Source: Crocinitomicaceae bacterium | GTDB lineage: Bacteria; Bacteroidota; Bacteroidia; Flavobacteriales_D; Crocinitomicaceae | Length of the DNA stretch: 56,794 nucleotides | Assembly: GCA_029238665.1 (NCBI GenBank) | Contig: JAQWFQ010000031.1 | Location: forward strand, 1 to 56,794 | Direction: 5' to 3' | Shown here: positions 42,137 to 49,726 of the stretch, piece after piece | How the letters are laid out: each line of letters begins with the position of its first letter | How positions within the stretch are numbered: the stretch's first letter is position 1 | Notes under the pieces: model-generated | What the model was told of the DNA's origin: nothing | Databases searched by the model: none | Seen by the model: only the letters and a program-made list of their open reading frames with translations | Translations under genes and position numbers: made by a program

Positions 42137-44191
42137 ATGAAGTTTTTGTATCCGGAATTTCTTTGGGCTTTTACAATTTTAATCATCCCAATTATTATTC
42201 ACCTTTTTAATTTTAAGCGATACAAAACTCTTTACTTCTCTAGCTTAACCTTTGTTAGCCACGTTGATAAACAAACGAAATCGACTAAAAAACTAAAACA
42301 CCTTCTAATTCTACTTTCCAGACTACTTGCCTTTGCATTTTTAGTCCTTGCTTTTGCACAGCCTTATTTCGCAGACACAAACAACAACGCACAATCCAAG
42401 AACGGAATCATTGCATTTTACATTGACAACTCCTTTTCAATGCAAGCCATTGGCGCTAACGGTGAGTTACTTTCTGAAGCACGAGAAAGCGCGAGAAAAA
42501 TCATACAAAAAGCACCATTAAGCACTCGATTCCTCATCGGGACAAATGAAAAATCAGGAAGTGAAGAACGAATACTTTCTAAAATTGAAGCTTTAGAAAA
42601 ACTTGACCTGATTAAACTTTCTCCATTAACACGGTCTATTAATCAGCAGATTCAATGGCAAAGTGAGCGCCTGTCCAAAAGTGACATCATATCAAGCGAA
42701 ACTACAATTCAACACATTATTCTAAGTGACTTTCAAATAGCGAGTAGTTTTAGTAAAAACACAAAGCCACTAACACAAAACCCAAACAGCTTCTTTTACC
42801 CTGTAAAACTAGTTCCTGAAAGTAACGACAACATCTACATTGATTCAATTTGGTTCACAAGCCCTATTCACAACCTTAGCTCCAAGAACGAATTAAACAT
42901 CCAACTAAACAATCCCTCAAGTTCTGATTTAAAAAATGTAGAATTAACTATTCAAATTGACTCCTATAAAAACACCATACTGGTCGATTTGCCTAAAAAC
43001 GAAATAACATTAACACAGGTTGGATATACAGACAAATCAATCGGGACCAAATCAGGAGAAATAAGACTCTATGACAACCATGTTCAATTTGACGACACAT
43101 ACTTTTTAACCTACGAAGTACGCGAAAATGTAAACATACTCTTACTAGACGGCGAAGACGCTATAGACAACATTGAGACAGTTTTAAATTTAGATGAATT
43201 CTACATCACCAATCGAAAAAAAATTACAAGCATAACACGCGAAGATTTCATTCAAAAAGATTTAATTATCATTAACGGAGCAAACACAATTTCCAAAGGA
43301 GCAATCAATTACATTACGTCTTTTGCTTCAACAGGTGGAACAGTAAGTTTATTCCCAGGTAAAAAACCAAAATCATCCGATTGGAACGAACTGCTACTGG
43401 AATTAAACCTGCCAACCATATCAAGAACAGTAAATTCAGGAAATAAAATAAAAACACTGAATTACGGAGACCCTTTCTTTAACGGAATATTCAAAACAAA
43501 AAGCACAAACCTAAACCTCCCTAGTGTATCAAAAGTGTATCGAGGTGTAACAAACTCAAAGACACTAGGCCACAACCTAATCGAATTACAAAACGGGCTT
43601 CCTCTACTCGCTTTTAACGAACGGACAGGGAAATCTTTCATGTTCTACAGCTCCCTACATTCAGACTTCGGAGATTTTACAAAAGATATTTTATTCACTT
43701 CCGTTTTACTACGGATGGGAGAGATTAGCCAACGTAACCAACCGGAATACTTAACTATAGGTAAAGCCAATCACTATCCTATTTACAAAAAAATAGATGG
43801 TGAAACACCGATTCACATTACAGGAAATAAAATTGACTTTATCCCACAAACAACAACAGTATCAGGGGTTAAATACATTTCATTATCAAATCCATCTAAC
43901 ACCCAAGAAGTTTACGCAGGAAACTACAAGCTGAAAACAGACAGAACTATCGGAGGAATCAGCTTAAATTACGACAGAAAGGAATCATTATTAGCAAGCT
44001 ACACCGAAAAAGAAATTACAGCTCAACTTCAACAGCGAGGAGTTCAAAATATTACATTTAACGAAATTAATGGTGCTTCTAGCGCAGCATTAATAACTAT
44101 TGATAAACCATTCAGTTATTGGAAACTTTGTATCGTTTTAACATTTATTTTTGTGTTACTCGAAATGATGTTTGTACGATTTTTTAACTAA
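42137..44191 (+). CDS. BatA-like membrane protein (aerotolerance N-terminal domain)
   Basis: The N-terminal BatA/double-helix signature is MKFLYPEFLWAF...IPIIIHLFNFKRYK, followed by a second helix (LLILLSRLLAFAFLVLAFAQPYF). A periplasmic part of about 600 residues follows, including a VWA-like start (IAFYIDNSFSMQAIG, MIDAS-like DxSxS altered to DNSFS), and a C-terminal helix (LCIVLTFIFVLLEMMFVRFF) ends the protein. The length is 684 residues. Bat proteins in Bacteroides were linked to oxygen tolerance; most family members have unproven roles. The gene leads a run with the dihydroorotase homologue. Confidence 0.85.
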   Translation: MKFLYPEFLWAFTILIIPIIIHLFNFKRYKTLYFSSLTFVSHVDKQTKSTKKLKHLLILLSRLLAFAFLVLAFAQPYFADTNNNAQSKNGIIAFYIDNSFSMQAIGANGELLSEARESARKIIQKAPLSTRFLIGTNEKSGSEERILSKIEALEKLDLIKLSPLTRSINQQIQWQSERLSKSDIISSETTIQHIILSDFQIASSFSKNTKPLTQNPNSFFYPVKLVPESNDNIYIDSIWFTSPIHNLSSKNELNIQLNNPSSSDLKNVELTIQIDSYKNTILVDLPKNEITLTQVGYTDKSIGTKSGEIRLYDNHVQFDDTYFLTYEVRENVNILLLDGEDAIDNIETVLNLDEFYITNRKKITSITREDFIQKDLIIINGANTISKGAINYITSFASTGGTVSLFPGKKPKSSDWNELLLELNLPTISRTVNSGNKIKTLNYGDPFFNGIFKTKSTNLNLPSVSKVYRGVTNSKTLGHNLIELQNGLPLLAFNERTGKSFMFYSSLHSDFGDFTKDILFTSVLLRMGEISQRNQPEYLTIGKANHYPIYKKIDGETPIHITGNKIDFIPQTTTVSGVKYISLSNPSNTQEVYAGNYKLKTDRTIGGISLNYDRKESLLASYTEKEITAQLQQRGVQNITFNEINGASSAALITIDKPFSYWKLCIVLTFIFVLLEMMFVRFFN

Positions 44192-44200
44192 AACAGGACT

Positions 44201-45460
44201 ATGAAAATTCTGATTAAACAAGCAAGAATTATAGACAACTCTTCTCCATTTAATGGAAAAGTGAAAGATATTCTAATCGATGATAAGTTAATCTCCTCTA
44301 TCGAAGACACTATACAAGATGATGATGCAAAAATCATTGACATCCAAGACCTACACATATCTTTAGGATGGGTTGATTTAAAATCAAGCTTTTGTGACCC
44401 TGGAATGGAACACAAAGAAACCATAATATCTGGCTTAAATGCTGCTGCTTTTGGAGGGTACACACACGTGGCAACACTACCCAGCACATCTCCTGTTGTT
44501 GATGGTAAAACTCAAATTCAATACATTAAAAATCGTGCAGAAAACCACGCAACATCAATACACCCAATTGGAGCTATCTCCGTTGGAATGAAAGGAGAAA
44601 ACCTTTCTGAAATGTATGACATGTTTACGAATGGTGTTCATCTATTCTCTGACGACTTACAACCTGTATCTTCTGGTATTATTTACCGCGCACTACTTTA
44701 CGCTAAAAATTTCGGAGGAAAAATTATTACCTTCTCAAAAGACCACTCAATTACAGGCAAAGGAATCGTTAATGAAGGAATGGCCTCCACAAAAACTGGA
44801 CTAAAAGCAGACCCTTCCATTTCTGAAGTCATTGCGATAGAACAAAACATTCGATTGGTGGAATACACCGGGGGTGCAATTCATTTCACCGGAGTATCAA
44901 CCTCTGAAGGAGTTAGACTGATTCGAGAAGCAAAGAAAAAAGGCCACAACATTACCGCAGACGTCCATATTGCCAACCTGATTTATAACGAAGAAGCTGT
45001 TTTAGGATTTGAAAGTGACTATAAGGTAATGCCTCCCCTTCGGTTTGAAAGTGATAGAATCGCCTTATGGGAAGGACTAAAAGACAACACCATCAACTGC
45101 ATTGTTTCTGACCATAGACCCAACAACAAGGAGGAAAAAGACATAGAGTTTGATTTGGCAGAATTCGGATCTATAAATCTTCAAACAAGCCTTGGAGCCT
45201 TAAACATTGCCCCTGAATTTGATTTACCAATAGTAATTAATGCACTAACAAAAGAAGGGCGATCCATTCTAAACTTAGAACAAATACACATTGCAGTAGG
45301 ACAACCTGCTGATTTAACGCTATTCAGCCCGAAAAAGCAATGGACACTAACAAAAGAAGACATTTGCTCATCCACAACCAACACTCCGCTTGTGGATAAA
45401 GTGTTAAAAGGTAAGGTTGAAGGGATTCTAAATAACGGTAAATTAGTAATCAAAGAATAA
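44201..45460 (+). CDS. Dihydroorotase homologue lacking metal ligands (probable pseudoenzyme)
   Basis: The 419-residue amidohydrolase fold is clear: [52 protein letters not shown], and a C-terminal composite beta domain. However, the catalytic HxHxR block (family DLHVHLREPG) reads [10 protein letters not shown] (residues 59-68), so both metal His and the substrate Arg are lost; the later HAED and HICH-like His are also replaced ([14 protein letters not shown]). It probably cannot hydrolyse dihydroorotate and may regulate or scaffold aspartate transcarbamoylase, as inactive dihydroorotases do elsewhere. It follows the BatA-like gene by 9 bp. Confidence 0.85.
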   Translation: MKILIKQARIIDNSSPFNGKVKDILIDDKLISSIEDTIQDDDAKIIDIQDLHISLGWVDLKSSFCDPGMEHKETIISGLNAAAFGGYTHVATLPSTSPVVDGKTQIQYIKNRAENHATSIHPIGAISVGMKGENLSEMYDMFTNGVHLFSDDLQPVSSGIIYRALLYAKNFGGKIITFSKDHSITGKGIVNEGMASTKTGLKADPSISEVIAIEQNIRLVEYTGGAIHFTGVSTSEGVRLIREAKKKGHNITADVHIANLIYNEEAVLGFESDYKVMPPLRFESDRIALWEGLKDNTINCIVSDHRPNNKEEKDIEFDLAEFGSINLQTSLGALNIAPEFDLPIVINALTKEGRSILNLEQIHIAVGQPADLTLFSPKKQWTLTKEDICSSTTNTPLVDKVLKGKVEGILNNGKLVIKE

Positions 45461-45470
45461 AACAAACCTA

Positions 45471-46025
45471 ATGACTACTAAGCGTAATTTTATCAAGCAA
45501 TTTTTCAAAAACAAAAACATGGTGGGAGCTATAACCCCCAGCAGTAAGTTTCTTGGTAAAAAAATGCTGTCAAAAATTGATTTCAACTCTGCAAAAATAA
45601 TTATTGAACTAGGACCTGGAACAGGTGTTTTTACAGACTTGATTATTCAACGCATGGCCCCTGACGCCAAGTTGTTCGTTTTTGAGTTAAATGATAATTT
45701 TTACACGTCGTTAGCAGCCAGAATTACCGACCCAAGGGTGCATGTTATTCATGATTCAGCGTCAAATATCAGTAAGCAACTAAAAACAGGTGAACAAGCC
45801 GATTTAATCGTTTCATCTTTACCATTAACGGTATTTTCAGAAAAGTTGAGAAAAAGTGTTATCACCGAATCCCATCAAATACTCAAAGAAACTGGAACCT
45901 ATGTTCAATTTCAATATTCACTACAAGCCAAACGCTTACTAGAAGCTACGTACAAAACAGTTTCAGTGAGTTTTACCTTAAAAAACATCCCTCCTGCGTT
46001 TATCTATAAATGCATAAAGACATAA
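45471..46025 (+). CDS. SAM-dependent methyltransferase, phospholipid N-methyltransferase (PmtA)-like
   Basis: The 184-residue protein opens with FIKQFFKNKNMVGAITPSSKFLGKKM, typical for PmtA-like and KsgA-like enzymes, then the SAM site IIELGPGTGVFTDLII, the acidic end of strand 2 FVFELN, DSASNI, and LIVSSLPLTVF in the catalytic region. PmtA methylates phosphatidylethanolamine; other relatives act on rRNA. The short length and SLPL motif fit the phospholipid type better. It is 10 bp after the dihydroorotase homologue and converges on the OsmC gene. Confidence 0.82.
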   Translation: MTTKRNFIKQFFKNKNMVGAITPSSKFLGKKMLSKIDFNSAKIIIELGPGTGVFTDLIIQRMAPDAKLFVFELNDNFYTSLAARITDPRVHVIHDSASNISKQLKTGEQADLIVSSLPLTVFSEKLRKSVITESHQILKETGTYVQFQYSLQAKRLLEATYKTVSVSFTLKNIPPAFIYKCIKT

Positions 46026-46035
46026 GCACAGTTAG

Positions 46036-46419
46036 CTACACAACCTTAAACGAAATAGAACGTGATAGTATTTTAACAACAGGACACTTTCCGGAAATAT
46101 AAATCAATCGTTCCCGTTGCTGATCTGAAAGATTAGATGAAAATTCAAAGCGCTTCTCTACAACCGTTACTCCTTCACCACCAATAAGCGATAAGTAAAT
46201 TTTAAGCCCATCTACATCCCACCCTTTTCGAGCGGCATACATTTTCAATGTAATCAACTTACAGCTCACAAGAGAAGAAAGTAGTAGCTCCATTGGTTCT
46301 GGCCCCAAATCTTGGCCGTCCAACTCTTTAGACTCGTCTGAAACCCACTGATGACCTCTTGCAGAATTAACAACCGTGTACCCTTCTTTCAATTCTCCCG
46401 AAACACATCCACTTCCCAT
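46036..46419 (-). CDS. OsmC family protein
   Basis: A 127-residue peroxiredoxin-like protein. OsmC enzymes reduce organic hydroperoxides with two Cys residues, here in LVSCKLITLKMYA (first Cys, on the long central helix) and SGKCPVVKILS (second Cys). GPEPMELLLSSLVSC is the characteristic pre-helix block. It overlaps the upstream marR gene by one base (TAATG), so the pair is cotranscribed. The regulator probably senses the kind of stress the enzyme removes. Confidence 0.88.
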   Translation of the reverse strand: MGSGCVSGELKEGYTVVNSARGHQWVSDESKELDGQDLGPEPMELLLSSLVSCKLITLKMYAARKGWDVDGLKIYLSLIGGEGVTVVEKRFEFSSNLSDQQRERLIYISGKCPVVKILSRSISFKVV

Positions 46420-46862
46420 TACCCTCTTAATTTATCCAATAAATCACTCAACAACAAAGACTCTTCCTCCGTTAAATTGACATTAAAAATATCATTCTCA
46501 ACAATTTGTCCATCAATATGAAGTAGTGTTTCCAATCCTTTTTCTGCAATTTCAACAAAAACAATTCTACGGTCGTCCGAACAACGCATACGATTAATCA
46601 ACCCCTTTTCGATTAACTTGTCCATTAACCGTGTTGTATTAGGAGACTTTTCTATCATTCTATCCTTTACAACATTTACAGCGAGTGCTTTTTTTGCACC
46701 ACGAAGAATCCGAAGGATATTAAACTGAGGCATTGTTAAATCATAATTTTTCATGAATAAATTTTGACGCTGCGTCAAAAAATTTGATGTATACCTTATG
46801 TTTACAAGTGCTTTGTGGGTTGTGTTTTTAAACGTACTGTTAATTACATCTTCAATTTTCAT
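46419..46862 (-). CDS. MarR family transcriptional regulator
   Basis: A 147-residue winged-helix regulator: YDLTMPQFNILRILRGAKKALAVNVVKDRMIEKSPNTTRLMDKLIEKGLI is the helix-turn-helix, followed by the wing CSDDRRIVFVEIAEKG. The only Cys is in the wing; the N-terminal sensing Cys of OhrR proteins is absent, so peroxide sensing must differ or the ligand is another compound. It leads the osmC unit. A consensus promoter overlaps an imperfect palindrome directly before it, which fits autorepression. The mRNA may be leaderless. Confidence 0.9.
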   Translation of the reverse strand: MKIEDVINSTFKNTTHKALVNIRYTSNFLTQRQNLFMKNYDLTMPQFNILRILRGAKKALAVNVVKDRMIEKSPNTTRLMDKLIEKGLINRMRCSDDRRIVFVEIAEKGLETLLHIDGQIVENDIFNVNLTEEESLLLSDLLDKLRG

Positions 46863-46866
46863 AAAT

Positions 46867-46896
46867 CAAATATATATACCCTGGTAATAGATTCAA
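46867..46896 (-). promoter_or_regulatory. Promoter of the marR-osmC pair, with possible MarR operator
   Basis: On the minus strand TTG (46894-46896) and TATATTTG (46867-46874) are exactly 19 bp apart. The ATG follows after 4 bases, so transcription should start at the start codon. The spacer carries an imperfect inverted repeat TATTACCAGGGTATA, a plausible binding site for the MarR protein. Confidence 0.65.
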
Positions 46897-46997
46897 AATC
46901 AAAATACATTTACTTAAAAAATAAGTGTTAATAACTATGACCAAATAGCTCTAAGATTTTTATGTACATTTAACCTATAACTGTTAAAACTCAAACT

Positions 46998-49241
46998 ATG
47001 AAAAGAAGACTTACATTATCAGTCGCTGTACTCCTATCCTCACTTTCTTTTAGTCAGGATTTCAGTCTGTTAACATCTACAGAAAATGTTATTTCTGTCA
47101 ATCATCAACTTCAGCCAAACCCTGAATCATACACTGATATTGACGGACAACCATATCTCGACTTCACAAAATCACACAAAGTCACGCACATGCAATTGGG
47201 CGCACCTTCACTGCCTTACTTCTGTGAATCTGTTATTGTACCTAATAAAGGGAAAATTAATCTAAACATTGAGCATGACGGGTATATTGAATATCAAGAT
47301 GTAGATGTAGCTCCGTCAAAAGGAAGCTTAAAACGTAACATTAACCCTTCTGAACTGGCCTACACTTTTGGAGAGGCATATAACACCAACGCTTTTTTTC
47401 CTGGTGACATTGCAAAAACAGGTACACCTTACAACCTAAGGAACACGCGTGGAGTAACAATAGCCGTTTCTCCTTATCAATACAATCCAGTCACTAAGGT
47501 TTTAAGGGTTTATCAAAACATTCAAACCAACATTATTACCAACGACAAGGAAACTGGTAAAAATGAATTATTCAGTCAATACAAACAAAATGATGTTTTC
47601 AATACTGTCTATGATCGTCAATACTTGAATTCAGGTGCTGTTTTTGGAAGATATACAACTGTTGAAGAAGAGGGTGAAATGCTAGTCATTGCTAAAGATG
47701 CATTTATTAATGAGATTCAACCTTTAGTTGATTGGAAAAATCAATCGGGTATAAAAACGACCATTATTGGAACATCAACAGCAGGGTCAACTGACACGCA
47801 AATAAAAGCCTACATTGAAAACTTCTACGCTACAAATCCAGATTTAGTATATATCTTACTAGTTGGAGATCACGGAACTGTCCCCTCTCACACGTACGGA
47901 AACTCTGGCGGAGAGCAACTTTGGAGTGACTCTTATTACGGTCAACTTACAGGAGGAGCGAACGACTACTACCCTGAAGCTTTTGTTGGTCGTTTTTCTG
48001 GGAATGCTGGACAAATCACAACAATGGTTAATCGTACGCTAGAATATGAAAAGACACCTTTAACTGGTAACTGGATGACTAAAGCAATTGGATTGGCATC
48101 CGATGAAGGTCAAGGGTTTGGAAATGACGGAGAAGCAGATTGGCAACACGCTAGAAACATGAGAACTATTTTAATGAATTATGGGTACACAACTGTACAT
48201 GAGTTTTATGATGGCTCACACGGTGGTGCCGATGCACCAGGGAATCCTAACTCATCAATCATCACCCCTGTAGTCAATGCAGGAATAGGTCTCTTCAATT
48301 ACACGGGGCATGGTGATCAAAATTCATGCGTTACAGGGAATTATAGCTCTTCACACATCAATTCAAGCACCAACAATGGCGCTTATCCTTATGTTATTTC
48401 TGTAGCTTGTAACAACGGGACATTTACATCTGGAACATGTATCTCTGAAACATGGTTACGTGCAACAAACGCCAACACTCCAACAGGAGCAATTGCAGCG
48501 TGTGGCTCATCAATACTGATGGCTTGGGCAGAACCAATGCAAACACAAGATGAAATGACTGAACTAATTGCTGAAACATATACAACAAACCGAAAATCAA
48601 CCTTGGGTGGAATATTCTACAACGCTCAAATGAGTATGTTAGAAGATTACAATTCAAGCGGAAGCTCTGAAGAAGTTATGCAAACATGGGTTATGTTTGG
48701 CGACCCTTCTACAATATTTAGAAATAAGGTAACAATGAATATGGCTGTTTCTCATGTTGCTAGCGTACCACTAGCAACCACATCAATCAACGTGAATTGT
48801 GATACTGATGGTGCAAAAATTTCAATTTCACAAGACAATGTGCTTTTAGGTTTTGGAATTGCAAGCGGAGGCACTGCAACTGTAAACATCCCTGCCCTCA
48901 CATCAAACCAACCACTAACAGTTGTAGGAACAAAGCAAAACTTTAGTCCTTACCAAGGTAGCATTGCCGTTACCGATGGATCAAACAGTATCAATGAAAA
49001 TCCTTTAGAAGGAATAAACATATACCCAAATCCAGCATCAAGTAAACTAAACATTGAATGGGACGACATTAACCCTACCTCTATTGAATTAAGAGACTTA
49101 TCAGGTAAAATTATTTATTCAAACACTACAATACCTGATTCAAAACTAACAATTACAACCTCTGACTTTGCTTCTGGAATCTACATCTTACAGATTAAAG
49201 CAAACGACAAGTTAAACACAACCAAGGTTGTATTTAACTAA
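46998..49241 (+). CDS. C25 family (gingipain-like) cysteine peptidase with T9SS sorting domain
   Basis: The 747-residue protein has a signal peptide (about residues 1-19) and an N-terminal propeptide-like region (about 20-215). The C25 peptidase domain contains VYILLVGDHGTVPSH, catalytic His438 in NYTGHGDQ and Cys471 in VACNNGTF. An Ig-like domain (about 580-660) follows, and a T9SS type A sorting domain (about 670-747) with IYPNPASSKL and GIYILQIKANDKL. Gingipain relatives degrade proteins outside the cell. The gene stands alone, with a terminator and a TACATTTA element upstream. Confidence 0.93.
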   Translation: MKRRLTLSVAVLLSSLSFSQDFSLLTSTENVISVNHQLQPNPESYTDIDGQPYLDFTKSHKVTHMQLGAPSLPYFCESVIVPNKGKINLNIEHDGYIEYQDVDVAPSKGSLKRNINPSELAYTFGEAYNTNAFFPGDIAKTGTPYNLRNTRGVTIAVSPYQYNPVTKVLRVYQNIQTNIITNDKETGKNELFSQYKQNDVFNTVYDRQYLNSGAVFGRYTTVEEEGEMLVIAKDAFINEIQPLVDWKNQSGIKTTIIGTSTAGSTDTQIKAYIENFYATNPDLVYILLVGDHGTVPSHTYGNSGGEQLWSDSYYGQLTGGANDYYPEAFVGRFSGNAGQITTMVNRTLEYEKTPLTGNWMTKAIGLASDEGQGFGNDGEADWQHARNMRTILMNYGYTTVHEFYDGSHGGADAPGNPNSSIITPVVNAGIGLFNYTGHGDQNSCVTGNYSSSHINSSTNNGAYPYVISVACNNGTFTSGTCISETWLRATNANTPTGAIAACGSSILMAWAEPMQTQDEMTELIAETYTTNRKSTLGGIFYNAQMSMLEDYNSSGSSEEVMQTWVMFGDPSTIFRNKVTMNMAVSHVASVPLATTSINVNCDTDGAKISISQDNVLLGFGIASGGTATVNIPALTSNQPLTVVGTKQNFSPYQGSIAVTDGSNSINENPLEGINIYPNPASSKLNIEWDDINPTSIELRDLSGKIIYSNTTIPDSKLTITTSDFASGIYILQIKANDKLNTTKVVFN

Positions 49242-49253
49242 CAATTAAACACC

Positions 49254-49288
49254 AAAAGCAGCCGATAAAAAATCGGCTGCTTTTTTTT
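49254..49288 (+). terminator. Rho-independent terminator after the C25 protease gene
   Basis: A 12-bp perfect stem (AAAGCAGCCGAT / ATCGGCTGCTTT) with a short A-rich loop is followed by eight T. Transcription of the next lipoprotein gene would need its own promoter or read-through. Confidence 0.9.
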
Positions 49289-49321
49289 GGAATGATCTAT
49301 GCCTTACTACAACCAAAAACC

Positions 49322-49702
49322 ATGAAAGCATTACTTATATCAAGCGTATTTTTTTTACTACTAGCCTGTGGAACCCAAAAGGAGGTAATTGTAAATACCG
49401 ATAGCAACAGTCAAATTGAAAGCAATCAAGCAATTGACAATACAATAACAAATACTTCGGACACCTTGAGAATTATCGGAACTGTCCGTACAACCTCAAA
49501 AGGTTGCTTAGTATATATTGATGCACAAACAAATTCAAGAAGCATAAAAATGTACCCTGTTAATTTAGATGATCGGTTTAAAAAAGAAGGGATGTTTATT
49601 CGCTTTACCTATGCGCTTAGCAGAGGAATGCAACCTAAAGGATGTGAGTGCAACCAGATTGTATCTGTGAGTGATGTAACACGTCTAAGAAAATGCTATT
49701 AA
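49322..49702 (+). CDS. Small hypothetical lipoprotein
   Basis: The ATG at 49322 (MKALLISSVFFLLLACGTQ) is chosen because it gives a clean lipoprotein signal with the Cys at residue 16; a more distal ATG at 49292 lies against the terminator. The mature part, about 110 residues, is Asn/Ser-rich at first, then has a compact domain (RIIGTVRTTSKGCLVYID...KMYPVNLDDRFKKEGMFIRFTYALSR) ending CECNQIV, with three Cys. No family is recognised. It converges on the beta-mannosidase gene. Confidence 0.7.
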   Translation: MKALLISSVFFLLLACGTQKEVIVNTDSNSQIESNQAIDNTITNTSDTLRIIGTVRTTSKGCLVYIDAQTNSRSIKMYPVNLDDRFKKEGMFIRFTYALSRGMQPKGCECNQIVSVSDVTRLRKCY

Positions 49703-49726
49703 CGGTCACCTACACCATTACGACAA

